NCBI RefSeq assembly: GCF_001571005.1
Contig: NZ_BCST01000007.1
Span: 186,001-250,000, forward strand
Direction: 5' to 3'
DNA length: 64,000 nt
Source: Herbiconiux solani NBRC 106740
GTDB lineage: Bacteria > Actinomycetota > Actinomycetes > Actinomycetales > Microbacteriaceae
Part shown: positions 43,209-52,795 of the stretch, in pieces
How the letters are laid out: each line of letters opens with the position of its first letter
Numbering within the stretch: position 1 is the stretch's first letter
Notes under the pieces: generated by a model
The model's database searches: none
The model's input: the letters and a program-made list of their open reading frames with translations, nothing else
What the model was told of the DNA's origin: nothing
Position numbers and translations under genes: made by a program

Positions 43209-43682
43209 CTAATCCGGCGCGACGGCGGGGTACGGGGCCCGGAAGTAGGCGTTCGAGTTCGGCAGGTACATGGCCACGATGGCCACGATGGTGAAGAGCG
43301 CGTGGGCCATCGCGACCGGCACGTTGCTCTGGAACTCGACCGTCAGCCCGATCAGTCCGATCACGCCGAGGATGGTCAGCGTGTTGCGCGCCCAGGGCCG
43401 CCCGCGGAGCATGAAGACGGCCGCGATGATGCGGAACACCGCCACGAGGGCGATCAGGATGCCGATGATCACGAAGATCACGATGGTTCCCACGGCGGCG
43501 GCTCCGTCGGCGCCGACCACGACCGAGACCAGTACGCCGGCCAGGATGACCAGGATGCCGCTGAGGATGGAGAGGATCGCCTCGGCCAGCCACAGACCGA
43601 ATGAGAGCTTGACCTCCCAGGGAGCGGCTTGAAGGGCGGTCTCGCCCGTGAATTCAGGACCGGAGAGTTCGGTGTCGGACAT
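43209..43682 (-). CDS. Four-helix membrane protein, function unknown
   Basis: 157 residues with four hydrophobic segments (about 26-56, 65-92, 98-118 and 122-142) and the N-terminal acidic lead SDTELSGPEF. It belongs to the many small actinobacterial four-TM proteins with no assigned role. A TAGTGT hexamer lies about 40 bases upstream. It reads the same way as dps but with a 73-base gap and no visible coupling. Confidence 0.75.
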   Translation of the reverse strand: MSDTELSGPEFTGETALQAAPWEVKLSFGLWLAEAILSILSGILVILAGVLVSVVVGADGAAAVGTIVIFVIIGILIALVAVFRIIAAVFMLRGRPWARNTLTILGVIGLIGLTVEFQSNVPVAMAHALFTIVAIVAMYLPNSNAYFRAPYPAVAPD

Positions 43683-43746
43683 GGTTCGGCGCCTTTCGTC
43701 GAGCGGAGTCAGGTCGACACTATCGACGCGGGGTGTCGCGCAGGGG

Positions 43747-44547
43747 CTACGACTCGTCCCAATCCGTCTCGGGCGTCGCGCAGCTGTCGCGGAAGACGTA
43801 CTGCGACGGACGCTTCCGCTCGTGGCTCGACCAGTCGATCGCGGGGCGCTGCTGGTCGGCTGGGAGGTAGCCGAGGCGGTACACGGCCATGAGCTCGAGG
43901 TCGTCCGGCACCGCGAGAAGTCGTTCGATCTCGGCCCAGCGACCCGGCACCTCCATGGGGAACGACACGAACTGGATGCCCATCCCGAGCTCGACGGTCG
44001 CGAGCCAGATGTTCTCCATCGCGGCGCCCATGCTGAAAACGGAATAGAAGGAGCTGAGCTCGCCGGGGCGGTACTCGGAGCGGTCGAGCATCACGCCGAG
44101 CAGGAGCGGTGAGCCGGCGACGAGCTTGCGGTTCTCCTCGCCCAGGGTCTGCGGCACGTGGAAGGTGTTCATCAGCTTCTGCCCGCGCGGGGTGAAGACC
44201 TGCTTGGTGAAGGGGCGGAGCGGCGCGGGGAGCTTGTCGAAGAGCATCCCGCTGCGCTTCTCGGCCATCTCGTCGGCGCTGAACCGGAAGTACGGTTTGT
44301 AGCGCTCGAAGAAGGTGCCGTTCGACATCGCCTCGGTCATGCTGCTGCCGCTGATCGACGCGATCTTCTCGATCGTGTCGCGGTTCTCGACGATCACGAA
44401 GCGCCAGGGCTGGCTGTTGAGCTGGGAGGGCGCGCGGCCGGCGAGCTCCATCAGGAGGCGCTGGTGGTCGCGGCTCACCGGATCGGGACGGAAGGGGCCG
44501 TTCGTGGTCTTGCGGCGGCGGACGACGTCGAGGAACTCCATGGTCAT
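43747..44547 (-). CDS. Nitroreductase-family protein
   Basis: 266-residue FMN-dependent nitroreductase-like protein. The family start [16 protein letters not shown], the FMN contact [25 protein letters not shown] and [19 protein letters not shown] are present, ending in [10 protein letters not shown]. Substrate unknown. ATG at 44547 overlaps the upstream stop (ATGA), indicating coupling; ATG at 44541 is a possible alternative with GAGGAG upstream. It forms a two-gene unit with the small membrane protein. Confidence 0.9.
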   Translation of the reverse strand: MTMEFLDVVRRRKTTNGPFRPDPVSRDHQRLLMELAGRAPSQLNSQPWRFVIVENRDTIEKIASISGSSMTEAMSNGTFFERYKPYFRFSADEMAEKRSGMLFDKLPAPLRPFTKQVFTPRGQKLMNTFHVPQTLGEENRKLVAGSPLLLGVMLDRSEYRPGELSSFYSVFSMGAAMENIWLATVELGMGIQFVSFPMEVPGRWAEIERLLAVPDDLELMAVYRLGYLPADQQRPAIDWSSHERKRPSQYVFRDSCATPETDWDES

Positions 44548-44900
44548 CCTCTCCTCGAGATGATCAGGCTCGCGACGAAGAAGGGGGCCGCGCTGAGCGC
44601 GACCCGCATGTGCTTCGACGAGCGGGTGCTGACGTAGGGGATGGCGGCGAGCGGTGCGGCCGCGGGCAGCAGCGCGAGGGCGGCGGTGCGGGCGGGGTTC
44701 GTGTCGGCGCGAGCGGTCGGGCGGCTCAGGATGCCGGTGCCCGCGGCGGCCGCCGCGAGCACGCAGGTCGAGATGTAGAGGGCGTGGTGCACCCAGCGGA
44801 TCCGGCGGGTGTCGACCAGCCCCGCCGCCACCGAGGCGCCCAGTGCGCAGTTGACCAGGTAGCTCGTGGTGGCAGCGACGAACAGCGGCTGCGGGGACAT
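44544..44900 (-). CDS. Small membrane protein, function unknown
   Basis: 118 residues with three to four hydrophobic stretches (about 11-27, 40-60, 72-88 and 101-114), no recognised motif. The start has TAGTCT six bases upstream, so it is probably leaderless. Stop overlaps the start of the nitroreductase gene, and divergent from the proline-rich membrane protein gene. Confidence 0.65.
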   Translation of the reverse strand: MSPQPLFVAATTSYLVNCALGASVAAGLVDTRRIRWVHHALYISTCVLAAAAAGTGILSRPTARADTNPARTAALALLPAAAPLAAIPYVSTRSSKHMRVALSAAPFFVASLIISRRG

Positions 44901-44906
44901 TTCGCC

Positions 44907-44912
44907 AGACTA
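44907..44912 (-). promoter_or_regulatory. -10 element TAGTCT, leaderless-type promoter
   Basis: On the minus strand TAGTCT ends six bases before the ATG at 44900. Confidence 0.55.
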
Positions 44913-45020
44913 CGCGGCCGCGCCGAGCCCGCAAGCGGGGGCGCTGCCGGTGGCGCCGCCGAGTGGATGCGGTGGCCGGCATGCGAGCGCAGGCGGCGCT
45001 CCGATGCCAGACTGATCCCG

Positions 45021-46337
45021 ATGACGAACCGTGAGCCGGACCCCGAGCAGACGCCCGATCCGGGCTCCGTCCCGCCGCTTCCGCTGCCGCCCATCCCGGG
45101 CGCCACGACGCCGGAGGTGCCCGCCGGGCCCGGTTCGTCCGCCGCACCTTCGGCTCGGCCGGTGCCCGCCACCCCCACGCCGACCGTGACCCACCGGCCT
45201 GCCGGTCTGCGGGTGCCGGCCGTCTCCCGTCGGCGCGCGAAGAGCAGCTTTCCGCCGCCCCCGCCTCCGCCACCTCTGCCATCCGGAGTCGCCGCGGCGT
45301 CCGCTGAGCCGGTCGAGCCGGACGAGCCGGGGGACTCCGCCGCCCCGTCCTCGCCGCCGTCCTCACCGGCAATCCCCGCGATGCCGGCGTTCGGTGACGG
45401 CAAGGCCGGTGGGGGTCCTGGTGCCGCGACGTCCTTCGTGGTCTCCGGGCAGGGGACGCTTGCTTCCACGCCCGTCGCTCCTCCCGCATCCACCTCGACA
45501 GCCGCAAGCGAGCGGCCGTCCGCCGACCGACCGTCAGCTGACGGGCCAGGCCGGCCACAGGCGTCGGGGAGACCGCCGAAGCAGCCCCGTTCGGCTCGGC
45601 CGCCCGTGTCCCAGGGCAGCGGTCGGCGCGGGGCGGGCGCCGGAGCGGTGCTCGCGATCGTGCTCGGGCTCGTCGCGCTCGGCATCGCGTTCGTACCGAT
45701 CGCCAGCTACGTCGCCGTCCCGATCGCCATCGCCGCCCTCGTGCTCGGCATCGTCGCGATCGGCCGCCGTCGCGGCCGTGCTCTGGCCGGCGGGGGAGTC
45801 GTCGTCGCCGGGATCGCCCTGGTCGCCGCTCTCGCCGTCTCGGTCGTCACCACCGTGGGCCTGCTGGCCGCGCTGCCCGGGGGACTCGCGGCGGCCCGCC
45901 CGGGTGCGGGAGGGGCGGCGACCGCCCCATCCACGTTGCCCGACGGCGATGGCACCGTGGTGCCCGCGCTCTACGCCCAGACGGTCACCTACGACGACGG
46001 CCTGCAGATCTCGGTCAGCGAACCGGTCGTCTTCGAGCCTTCGGCGGATGCCCTCGGGGCCGACCAGGCCCAGAACGTCTCGGTCTCGATCACGGTCTAC
46101 AACGGCAGCCCCACCGCCTTCACGCCGCAGCCCGACGTGGTCGTGCGCTCCGGCGGCGGCGAGGGCACGACCATGGTCGACGTGCTGAAGCAGATGAACG
46201 GACTCCGGCCGAGCGATCCCATCGAGCCCGGCAGCACCGTGACCTGGGTCGAGGGCTACTCGGTGACGGATGCGGCCGACGTCGTCTACGAGATCACCCC
46301 GTCGCCGGCCTACCTCCCGGCGCGCTTCAGCGGCTGA
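45021..46337 (+). CDS. Proline-rich membrane protein with DUF4190-like helix pair
   Basis: 438 residues. About 1-210 are Pro/Ala/Ser/Thr-rich and disordered, with an uninterrupted run of eight prolines near residue 77. Two hydrophobic helices around 212-245 ([37 protein letters not shown]) and a third around 255-282 resemble DUF4190 modules, and the C-terminal 130 residues form an extracytoplasmic beta-rich domain ([30 protein letters not shown]). The N-terminus would be cytoplasmic. CAGACT lies seven bases before the ATG. Function unknown; long prolines would need EF-P during translation. Confidence 0.8.
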   Translation: MTNREPDPEQTPDPGSVPPLPLPPIPGATTPEVPAGPGSSAAPSARPVPATPTPTVTHRPAGLRVPAVSRRRAKSSFPPPPPPPPLPSGVAAASAEPVEPDEPGDSAAPSSPPSSPAIPAMPAFGDGKAGGGPGAATSFVVSGQGTLASTPVAPPASTSTAASERPSADRPSADGPGRPQASGRPPKQPRSARPPVSQGSGRRGAGAGAVLAIVLGLVALGIAFVPIASYVAVPIAIAALVLGIVAIGRRRGRALAGGGVVVAGIALVAALAVSVVTTVGLLAALPGGLAAARPGAGGAATAPSTLPDGDGTVVPALYAQTVTYDDGLQISVSEPVVFEPSADALGADQAQNVSVSITVYNGSPTAFTPQPDVVVRSGGGEGTTMVDVLKQMNGLRPSDPIEPGSTVTWVEGYSVTDAADVVYEITPSPAYLPARFSG

Positions 46338-46355
46338 CCCTGATCGGTACGCCGC

Positions 46356-47216
46356 TCAGTACGCAGCGACCTCGTCGACGACGGACGCGATCAAGTCGAC
46401 GGCGGCGAGCGGATCCGTGTACGTCGGCGTCACGTAGACCACGCTGAACCCCAGTTCGCGCGCGCGGTCGAGGTTCGCCAGCAGCTCGTCCCGGCTCGTC
46501 TCCGGGGTCAGGCGGGTGCTCGCCGTCTTCTCGACCGTGGCGAAGTCCCGGCCCACGTCGTCGCAATGCCGCTTGAGCACGTCGAATTTGTGGGGCGCGT
46601 CGTCGCCGATCGCGAGGTTGCAGGCATCCGCGTACTGGGCGACGAGCCGGAGGGTCTTCTTCTCGCCCCCGCCGCCGATCAGGATGTACGGCCGCGGCCG
46701 GCTGAGATTCTGCGGCGAATTGAGGGTGCGGGCGAGCTGGTAGTGCCGGCCCTCGTAGGGGCCGTCGTCGTCGCTCCACATCTGCAGGCAGATCTGGAGG
46801 GCCTCCTCGAGCCGCTCGAACCGCTCGGCGATCGGAGGGAAGTCGAGGCCGAGGCCCCGCGACTCCTCCTCGTTCCAGGCGGCGCCGATGCCGAGCCCGG
46901 CGCGGCCGCCGCTCAGCGCATCCAGGGTCGAGATCTGTTTCGCCAGCAGACCCGGCGCCCGGTACACCACACCCGTGACGAGCGTGTGCAGCAGCACCCG
47001 CGAGGTGTGCGCGGCGAGGAAGCCGAGGGCCGTGTACGCCTCGAGCATCGGCTCCTCGGGCGGGCCGAAGCCGCCGATCTGCCAGACGTGATCCATCACC
47101 GTGAGCCGGGCGACGCCGGCATCTTCCGCGGCACGCGCCGTGGCGGCCAGCGTCGGCGCCAGTGCCGCCGTTCCGCCCTCGTAACTGAGAAAGGCCAGAT
47201 GCATCCCGAGCTCCAT
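46356..47216 (-). CDS. LLM-class F420-dependent oxidoreductase
   Basis: 286-residue luciferase-like monooxygenase fold protein of the F420 group: MHLAFLSYEGG, LTVMDHVWQIGG, TLVTGVVYRAPGLLAKQISTLDALSGGRAGLGIGAAWNEEES and YILIGGGGEKKTLRLVAQYAD. Substrate unknown; F420-linked rather than FMN is inferred from the sequence style. ATG at 47216 has TAGGGT six bases upstream, which supports it as the start, but ATG at 47204 has GGAG six bases upstream and is possible. It faces tRNA-Gly upstream. Confidence 0.88.
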   Translation of the reverse strand: MELGMHLAFLSYEGGTAALAPTLAATARAAEDAGVARLTVMDHVWQIGGFGPPEEPMLEAYTALGFLAAHTSRVLLHTLVTGVVYRAPGLLAKQISTLDALSGGRAGLGIGAAWNEEESRGLGLDFPPIAERFERLEEALQICLQMWSDDDGPYEGRHYQLARTLNSPQNLSRPRPYILIGGGGEKKTLRLVAQYADACNLAIGDDAPHKFDVLKRHCDDVGRDFATVEKTASTRLTPETSRDELLANLDRARELGFSVVYVTPTYTDPLAAVDLIASVVDEVAAY

Positions 47217-47222
47217 GCTCGA

Positions 47223-47228
47223 ACCCTA
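47223..47228 (-). promoter_or_regulatory. -10 element TAGGGT, leaderless-type promoter
   Basis: On the minus strand TAGGGT ends six bases before the ATG at 47216. Confidence 0.5.
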
Positions 47229-47264
47229 TGCCCGACCGGGCGGATGCCGATGATGAAAGGCCAG

Positions 47265-47335
47265 AGGGGATGACGGGAATCGAACCCGCGTGATCAGTTT
47301 GGAAGACTGAGGCTCTACCATTGAGCTACATCCCC
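47265..47335 (-). tRNA. tRNA-Gly(TCC)
   Basis: 71 bases, no encoded CCA. Acceptor GGGGATG/CATCCCC, D-stem GCTC/GAGC, anticodon stem TCAGT/ACTGA with loop CTTCCAA (anticodon TCC), T-arm GCGGG-TTCGATT-CCCGT. Divergent from tRNA-Pro. Confidence 0.96.
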
Positions 47336-47392
47336 GCGCCGGAGGCTGACCCCCGGGCACCCGAACATCGTAGTACAGCTTCGAACGCGCTG

Positions 47393-47421
47393 TGTGACGG
47401 GCATGCCGGGTGCGGTAGGCT
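47393..47421 (+). promoter_or_regulatory. Promoter of tRNA-Pro (and possibly tig)
   Basis: -35 TGTGAC (47393-47398), 17-base spacer, -10 TAGGCT (47416-47421). Predicted start is about 14 bases before the tRNA. Confidence 0.6.
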
Positions 47422-47441
47422 TGCCGAGGCCATTTCGCCGC

Positions 47442-47516
47442 CGGGGCGTAGCTCAGCTTGGCTAGAGCGCCCGCTTTGGGAGCGGGAGGTCGCAGGTTCG
47501 AATCCTGTCGCCCCGA
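47442..47516 (+). tRNA. tRNA-Pro(TGG)
   Basis: 75 bases, no encoded CCA. Acceptor CGGGGCG/CGCCCCG, anticodon stem CCCGC/GCGGG with loop TTTGGGA (anticodon TGG), T-arm GCAGG-TTCGAAT-CCTGT, discriminator A. It ends 41 bases before tig and may share its transcript. Confidence 0.96.
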
Positions 47517-47557
47517 CACGGATCTGAACCACCTCGAAACCACAGGAGAGACCCAAC

Positions 47558-48913
47558 GTGAAGACCACGGTCGAAAAGCTCAGCCCCACGCGTGTGAAGA
47601 TCGCGATCTTCGTCACCCCCGACGAGCTGAAGCCCAGCATCGATCACGCGTACACCCACATCGCGGAGCAGGTGAACATCCCCGGCTTCCGCAAGGGCAA
47701 GGTGCCGCCGCCCATCATCAACCAGCGCGTCGGCAAGGAGGCCGTGCTGGAGCACGCCGTCAACGAGGGCCTGGATCGCTTCTACCGCGACGCGGTCACC
47801 GAGAACGACCTCCGTCCGCTCGGCCGCCCGCAGGCCGACATCGTCGAGTGGCCCAAGGCCGAGGACTTCTCGGGCGACCTGGAGCTCGCGATCGAGGTCG
47901 ACGTGCGTCCCGAGATCGACCTGCCCGACTACGAGGGCTACGAGGTCACCGTCGAGCCCGCCGTGGTCGAAGACAGCGACGTCGACGAGGAGCTCGAGCG
48001 TCTGCGCAGCCGCTTCGGCACCCTCGTGACCGTCGACCGCCCGGCCGCCATGGGCGACTTCGCCCAGCTCGACCTGGTCGCGACCGTCGACGACGTCGAG
48101 GTCGACTCGGCCTCCGGCATCTCCTACGAGCTCGGCTCGGGCGAGCTGCTCGAGGGCATCGACGAGGCGCTCGACACCCTCACCGCCGGTGAGACCACCA
48201 CCTTCGAGGCTCCGCTGCTCGGCGGCGACTACGCCGGCCGCGACGCGCTGGTCACCGTGACGCTCAACTCCGTCAAGGAGCGCGAGCTGCCCGAGGCCGA
48301 CGACGACTTCGCCCAGATCGCGAGCGAGTTCGACACCCTCGACGAGCTGAAGAACAGCCTCAAGGAGCAGGTCGAGAAGCAGAAGGCGTTCGGCCAGGCT
48401 TCCGAGGCCCGCACCAAGATCGTCGAGAGCCTGCTCGAGAAGGTCGAGATCCCGGTTCCCCCGGCGCTCATCGAAGACGAGGTGCACCGTCACCTCGAGA
48501 GCGAGAACCGCCTGGAGGACGACGAGCACCGCGCCGAGGTCACCGCCTCGAGCGAGAACACGTTCAAGACGCAGATCCTGCTCGACGCGGTCGTCGACCG
48601 CGAAGAGGTCAAGGTCAGCCAGGACGAGCTCACCCAGTACCTGGTGCAGTCCGCTGCCCAGTACGGGATGGACCCGAACGAGTTCGTCAAGATCCTCTCC
48701 GAGTCGAACCAGATCCCCGCGATGGTCGCCGAGGTCGCCCGCAACAAGGCGCTCGCGATCATCCTGTCGAAGGCGAAGGTCGTCGACACCAACGGCAAGG
48801 CCGTCGACATCTCGGAGTTCACGACGCTCGCCGAAGACGGCGAGGGCGAGAACCTCGTCGGTGCCGCCGCCGACGACCACGCCGGTCACGACCACGAGGG
48901 CCACTCGCACTAG
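47558..48913 (+). CDS. tig: Trigger factor
   Basis: 451-residue ribosome-associated chaperone and prolyl isomerase. The L23-contact signature GFRKGKVP is at about 44-51, followed by the FKBP-like domain ([29 protein letters not shown]) and the C-terminal helical arms. The last residues are His/Asp/Gly-rich ([13 protein letters not shown]), a common tail in actinobacteria that can bind metal. GTG start with AGGAGAG about eight bases upstream. First of tig-clpP1-clpP2-clpX. Confidence 0.97.
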   Translation: MKTTVEKLSPTRVKIAIFVTPDELKPSIDHAYTHIAEQVNIPGFRKGKVPPPIINQRVGKEAVLEHAVNEGLDRFYRDAVTENDLRPLGRPQADIVEWPKAEDFSGDLELAIEVDVRPEIDLPDYEGYEVTVEPAVVEDSDVDEELERLRSRFGTLVTVDRPAAMGDFAQLDLVATVDDVEVDSASGISYELGSGELLEGIDEALDTLTAGETTTFEAPLLGGDYAGRDALVTVTLNSVKERELPEADDDFAQIASEFDTLDELKNSLKEQVEKQKAFGQASEARTKIVESLLEKVEIPVPPALIEDEVHRHLESENRLEDDEHRAEVTASSENTFKTQILLDAVVDREEVKVSQDELTQYLVQSAAQYGMDPNEFVKILSESNQIPAMVAEVARNKALAIILSKAKVVDTNGKAVDISEFTTLAEDGEGENLVGAAADDHAGHDHEGHSH

Positions 48914-48951
48914 TCGCGAACCCTCGCGGCACACCCGCGAGACCCTCTGGA

Positions 48952-48982
48952 GGGCCCGCATCCGAATTCCGGATGCGGGCCC
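48952..48982 (+). terminator. Hairpin terminator after tig
   Basis: 13-bp perfect stem (48952-48964 with 48970-48982) around loop AATTC, 38 bases after the tig stop. Separates tig from clpP1. Confidence 0.85.
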
Positions 48983-49090
48983 TTCGTCGTTCCGCGATCC
49001 TGCGGATGATCTGCCGACGGCGAACACGGGTTCCCTGCCGCGTTCCACCCAGTAGATTCAAACCACTGCAAGTGAATTGGAGCGACACAC

Positions 49091-49684
49091 ATGGCCGAAA
49101 CGGCTCTCCCATCCAGCGTCTTCGACCGGCTGCTGAAGGACCGCATCATCTGGCTCGGGTCCGAGGTTCGCGACGACAACGCGAACGAGATCTGCGCCAA
49201 GATCCTTCTTCTCGCGGCGGAAGACCCCGAGCGCGACATCTACCTCTACATCAACTCGCCCGGTGGTTCGATCACCGCCGGCATGGCGATCTACGACACC
49301 ATGAAGTTCGTCCCGAACGACATCGTGACCGTGGGCATCGGAATGGCCGCGTCGATGGGCCAGTTCCTCCTCACGAGCGGCACCAAGGGCAAGCGTTACA
49401 TCACGCCCAACGCCCGCGTGCTGCTGCACCAGCCGCACGGTGGATTCGGTGGAACGTCCTCCGACATCCAGACCCAGGCGCAGCTCATCCTCGGGATGAA
49501 GAACACGCTCGCCGAGATCACCGCCGCCCAGACCGGCAAGACCGTCGAGCAGGTCAACGAGGACGGCGACCGCGACCGCTGGTTCACCGCCCAGGAGGCG
49601 CTCGAGTACGGCTTCGTCGACCACGTGCGCGAGTTCGCCACCGATGTCGTCGGCGGCGGCGGCACCATCGAAGCAGACGACTAG
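49091..49684 (+). CDS. clpP1: ATP-dependent Clp protease proteolytic subunit 1
   Basis: 197-residue serine protease. Catalytic Ser88 is in GIGMAASMG and His113 in LLHQPHGG; the third residue is Asp in the ENGDRDRW-like region near 164. Actinobacterial ClpP1 and ClpP2 form mixed heptamer pairs that require both subunits. The gene has its own promoter region (TAGATT about 30 bases upstream), with a Shine-Dalgarno-like GGAG before the ATG. 34 bases before clpP2. Confidence 0.97.
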   Translation: MAETALPSSVFDRLLKDRIIWLGSEVRDDNANEICAKILLLAAEDPERDIYLYINSPGGSITAGMAIYDTMKFVPNDIVTVGIGMAASMGQFLLTSGTKGKRYITPNARVLLHQPHGGFGGTSSDIQTQAQLILGMKNTLAEITAAQTGKTVEQVNEDGDRDRWFTAQEALEYGFVDHVREFATDVVGGGGTIEADD

Positions 49685-49718
49685 CACCGGATCTCTAGAG
49701 AAACAGGGAACAGAATTT

Positions 49719-50384
49719 ATGGAAACCCCCACCTTCGGTGCGAGTGCCTACGGCAACGGCACCATGCCGAGCGACCGCTACATCCTCCCCTCCTTCGAGG
49801 AGCGCACGGCCTACGGCTTCAAGCGCCAGGACCCGTACGCCAAGCTCTTCGAAGACCGCATCATCTTCCTCGGCGTGCAGATCGACGACGCGTCGGCTGA
49901 CGACGTGATGGCCCAGCTGCTCGTGCTCGAGTCGCAGGATCCCGATCGCGACATCGAGATGTACATCAACTCTCCCGGTGGCTCGTTCACCGCGATGACG
50001 GCGATCTACGACACGATGCAGTACGTCCGTCCGCAGATCCAGACCGTGTGCCTCGGCCAGGCGGCCTCCGCTGCCGCCGTCCTGCTCGCGGCGGGAACGC
50101 CGGGCAAGCGCCTGGCGCTGCCGAACGCGCGCATCCTCATCCACCAGCCGGCCACCGGCCAGGGCGGCGGCCAGGCCTCGGACATCGAGATCCAGGCCCG
50201 CGAGATCCTGCGCATGCGCGGCTGGCTCGAGAACACCCTCTCGCACCACTCGAACCGCACGATCGAGCAGGTCAACAAGGACATCGACCGCGACAAGATC
50301 CTGTCGGCCGACGAGGCGCTGGAATACGGCCTCATCGACCAGGTGCTCACCTCGCGCAAGAACGTGCCGGCGCTCGTCAGCTGA
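49719..50384 (+). CDS. clpP2: ATP-dependent Clp protease proteolytic subunit 2
   Basis: 221-residue partner of ClpP1. Catalytic Ser117 in [10 protein letters not shown] and His142 in ILIHQPATG. The N-terminal extension ([40 protein letters not shown]) is longer than in ClpP1, as in other actinobacterial ClpP2, and is probably trimmed. ATG at 49719 follows AGGGA nine bases upstream; an in-frame start further up would lie in clpP1. Terminated by a hairpin before clpX. Confidence 0.97.
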   Translation: METPTFGASAYGNGTMPSDRYILPSFEERTAYGFKRQDPYAKLFEDRIIFLGVQIDDASADDVMAQLLVLESQDPDRDIEMYINSPGGSFTAMTAIYDTMQYVRPQIQTVCLGQAASAAAVLLAAGTPGKRLALPNARILIHQPATGQGGGQASDIEIQAREILRMRGWLENTLSHHSNRTIEQVNKDIDRDKILSADEALEYGLIDQVLTSRKNVPALVS

Positions 50385-50396
50385 CGTCTGCCGTTT

Positions 50397-50434
50397 CGAA
50401 GGGGCTCGTCGCAATTCTGCGGCGGGCCCCTTCG
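50397..50434 (+). terminator. Hairpin terminator after clpP2
   Basis: 16-bp stem with two G-T wobbles (50397-50412 with 50419-50434), loop AATTCT, 12 bases after the clpP2 stop. Confidence 0.85.
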
Positions 50435-50486
50435 CTCGCTCCGGCCGATTGCTGCGTCGGTGTCGAAGCTTGTCGGGGGTTCGGGT

Positions 50487-50492
50487 TAGGCT
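50487..50492 (+). promoter_or_regulatory. -10 element TAGGCT of clpX
   Basis: TAGGCT lies 30 bases before the clpX ATG, leaving a leader that holds the Shine-Dalgarno AGGAGG (50511-50516). Confidence 0.5.
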
Positions 50493-50522
50493 CGTCGGAA
50501 CACAGCGATTAGGAGGCTGGGC

Positions 50523-51800
50523 ATGGCACGCATAGGGGAGAGCGCCGACCTGCTCAAGTGCTCGTTCTGCGGAAAGAGCCAGAAGCAGGTCCAGCAGCTC
50601 ATCGCCGGTCCCGGCGTGTACATCTGCGACGAGTGCGTCGAGCTGTGCAACGAGATCATCGAAGAGCGCTTGTCCGAGGCCAGCGAAGAAGCGGCCGGCG
50701 AGTTCGAGCTCCCGAAGCCGAAAGAGATCTACTCCTTCCTCGAGGAGTACGTGATCGGGCAGGATGCCGCGAAGCGCGCCCTCTCGGTCGCCGTCTACAA
50801 CCACTACAAGCGCACGCGTGCCCGCAGCGCCATCGTCTCGGCCGAGGCGCAGGCCTCCGAGGTCGAGATCGCGAAGAGCAACATCCTCCTGATCGGCCCG
50901 ACGGGATGCGGCAAGACCTATCTCGCCCAGACTCTCGCGAAGCGGCTGAACGTGCCGTTCGCGGTCGCCGACGCCACGGCGCTGACCGAGGCGGGTTACG
51001 TCGGAGAAGACGTCGAGAACATCCTGCTCAAGCTGATCCAGGCCGCCGACTACGACGTCAAGCGTGCCGAGACCGGCATCATCTACATCGACGAGGTCGA
51101 CAAGATCGCGCGCAAGGCGGAGAACCCGTCGATCACGCGCGATGTCTCCGGCGAGGGTGTGCAGCAGGCGCTGCTGAAGATCCTCGAGGGCACGGTCGCC
51201 TCCGTTCCGCCGCAGGGCGGGCGCAAGCATCCGCACCAGGAGTTCATCCAGATCGACACGACGAACGTGCTGTTCATCGTCGCCGGCGCCTTCGCGGGGC
51301 TGGAGGAGATCATCTCCCAGCGAGCCGGCAAGCGCGGCATCGGGTTCAACTCGCCGCTCTACAGCAAGAAGGCCGACGCCAACCTGTTCGGCGAGGTGCT
51401 CCCCGAAGACCTGCACAAGTTCGGTCTCATCCCCGAGTTCATCGGCCGGCTCCCGGTCGTCACGACCGTCACGCCGCTCGACCAGTCGGCGCTAATGCAG
51501 ATCCTCACCGAGCCGCGCAACGCACTCGTGCGCCAGTACCAGCGGATGTTCGAGCTCGACGGCGTCGAACTCGAATTCGAGGTCGACGCGCTCGAGGCGA
51601 TCGCCGATCTGGCGGTGCTGCGGCAGACGGGTGCGCGTGGTCTGCGGGCGATCATGGAGGAGGTGCTCGGGCCGATCATGTTCGAGGTGCCGTCCACCGA
51701 CGAGGTCGCCCGAGTCATCGTCACCCGAGGGGCGGTGCTCGAGAACGCGGCGCCGACGATCGTCGCGCGGAAGCCGCGTCGCGAAGAGAAATCTGCGTGA
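50523..51800 (+). CDS. clpX: ATP-dependent Clp protease ATP-binding subunit ClpX
   Basis: 425-residue AAA+ unfoldase that feeds ClpP1P2. A zinc-binding dimerisation domain (Cys13, Cys16, Cys35, Cys38) precedes the AAA module with Walker A GPTGCGKT (125-132), pore loop GYVGED and Walker [11 protein letters not shown]. The [12 protein letters not shown] sensor region and IGF loop (RGIGF) for ClpP docking are present. AGGAGG precedes the ATG by six bases. Own promoter and own terminator, so separate from clpP1P2. Confidence 0.98.
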   Translation: MARIGESADLLKCSFCGKSQKQVQQLIAGPGVYICDECVELCNEIIEERLSEASEEAAGEFELPKPKEIYSFLEEYVIGQDAAKRALSVAVYNHYKRTRARSAIVSAEAQASEVEIAKSNILLIGPTGCGKTYLAQTLAKRLNVPFAVADATALTEAGYVGEDVENILLKLIQAADYDVKRAETGIIYIDEVDKIARKAENPSITRDVSGEGVQQALLKILEGTVASVPPQGGRKHPHQEFIQIDTTNVLFIVAGAFAGLEEIISQRAGKRGIGFNSPLYSKKADANLFGEVLPEDLHKFGLIPEFIGRLPVVTTVTPLDQSALMQILTEPRNALVRQYQRMFELDGVELEFEVDALEAIADLAVLRQTGARGLRAIMEEVLGPIMFEVPSTDEVARVIVTRGAVLENAAPTIVARKPRREEKSA

Positions 51801-51806
51801 TTTCTG

Positions 51807-51831
51807 CCGCGCCGCCGCCTCTGCGGCGCGG
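51807..51831 (+). terminator. Hairpin terminator after clpX
   Basis: 9-bp perfect GC stem (51807-51815 with 51823-51831) with a 7-base loop, six bases after the stop. The rest of the gap, 51832-52027, is G/T-rich without a recognised riboswitch or gene. Confidence 0.75.
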
Positions 51832-52027
51832 GCGACATGTGACGGTGCGGTCGTGAGAGCCGGCCTGCGGTCGTGCCTCACGGCCGCGCCGCCACCTTGG
51901 GTCGTCGAGTAGGGCCTGTTGCGTTCGTCGCGGCGCGCACCGGGATTGTTTTCGGGGGGCGGGGCGTTGTGGTGGTCGTGAGGTGTGCGGGGAGTAGCTC
52001 TGCCGCCGCGAGAGACGAGAAGGCGCC

Positions 52028-52696
52028 GTGAACGTCATCGAGTGGCTGTTCGATGCTCAGCTGAGGATCGGGGATCAGACGATCCTCTGGCGCGAAGTCG
52101 TCGGCAACCTGTTCGGCCTCGCGAGCGCCCTGGGAGCACTCCGGCGCCGCATCTGGGCCTGGCCCGTCGGCATCGTCGGTAACGCGCTGCTCTTCACCGT
52201 CTTCCTCGGCGCCGTCTTCGGCACGCCGAACCCCGTCGACCTGCTCGGCCAGGCCGGGCGCCAGGTGATGTTCATCATCGTGTCGATCTACGGCTGGTAC
52301 CGATGGGCGCACCCGTCAGCCCGGTCGACCTCGCCGGTCGAGCCGCGCTGGGCATCCACTCGGGCCCGCATCGGGCTCGTGGTCGCGCTGATCGCCGGCA
52401 CCGCCATCCTGACCCCGATCTTCCGCGCCCTCGGCTCGTTCGAGCCCGTCTGGAGCGACGCCTGGATCTTCATGGGCTCGCTGCTCGCCACCTACGGCAT
52501 GGCGCGTGGCTGGGTCGAGTTCTGGCTGCTCTGGGTCGCGGTCGACATCGTCGGGGTGCCTTTGCTGTTCTCGGCGGGTTACTACGCCTCGGGGATCATG
52601 TACGCCGTCTACGGCATCTTCACCCTCGTCGGCTTCTTCGTCTGGCGTCGTCAGCGCCGCCGCACGGCCGTCGACCCGGCACTTGTTGTCGCCTAG
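52028..52696 (+). CDS. pnuC: Nicotinamide riboside/mononucleotide transporter PnuC
   Basis: 222-residue membrane protein with seven or eight hydrophobic segments. The PnuC core NxxGLxSALxAL-RRxxWAWPVGIVGNALLFTVFL and VxxYGWYxW are recognisable. GTG start, weak ribosome site. It imports vitamin B3 precursors for NAD. The last codons lie inside the large palindrome at 52672-52728, so the stem overlaps the stop codon. Confidence 0.93.
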   Translation: MNVIEWLFDAQLRIGDQTILWREVVGNLFGLASALGALRRRIWAWPVGIVGNALLFTVFLGAVFGTPNPVDLLGQAGRQVMFIIVSIYGWYRWAHPSARSTSPVEPRWASTRARIGLVVALIAGTAILTPIFRALGSFEPVWSDAWIFMGSLLATYGMARGWVEFWLLWVAVDIVGVPLLFSAGYYASGIMYAVYGIFTLVGFFVWRRQRRRTAVDPALVVA

Positions 52697-52728
52697 ACGC
52701 CGGTTTAGCGACAACAACTGACGGGTCG
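52672..52728 (+). terminator. Large composite palindrome between pnuC and acdS
   Basis: Outer arms CGACCCG/CGGGTCG (52672-52678, 52722-52728) and inner perfect 10-bp arms TTGTTGTCGC/GCGACAACAA (52683-52692, 52708-52717) enclose a 15-base loop ending CGCCGGTTTA. The pnuC stop codon is inside the loop. It lies between convergent genes and could terminate both. The loop motif recurs in the palindrome at 54547-54622. Confidence 0.7.
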
Positions 52729-52795
52729 AGGACCTGCCTGCGGGCGGGACGTGGCGGGTGGCGGGCGGCGGACGGGACGTGGGCGGCGCCGGGCG

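Noticed and set aside
51832-52027. A possible NAD-sensing riboswitch before pnuC
   Set aside because: No match to the conserved class I or II NAD aptamer cores that I could find, and the gap lacks a clear switching hairpin.
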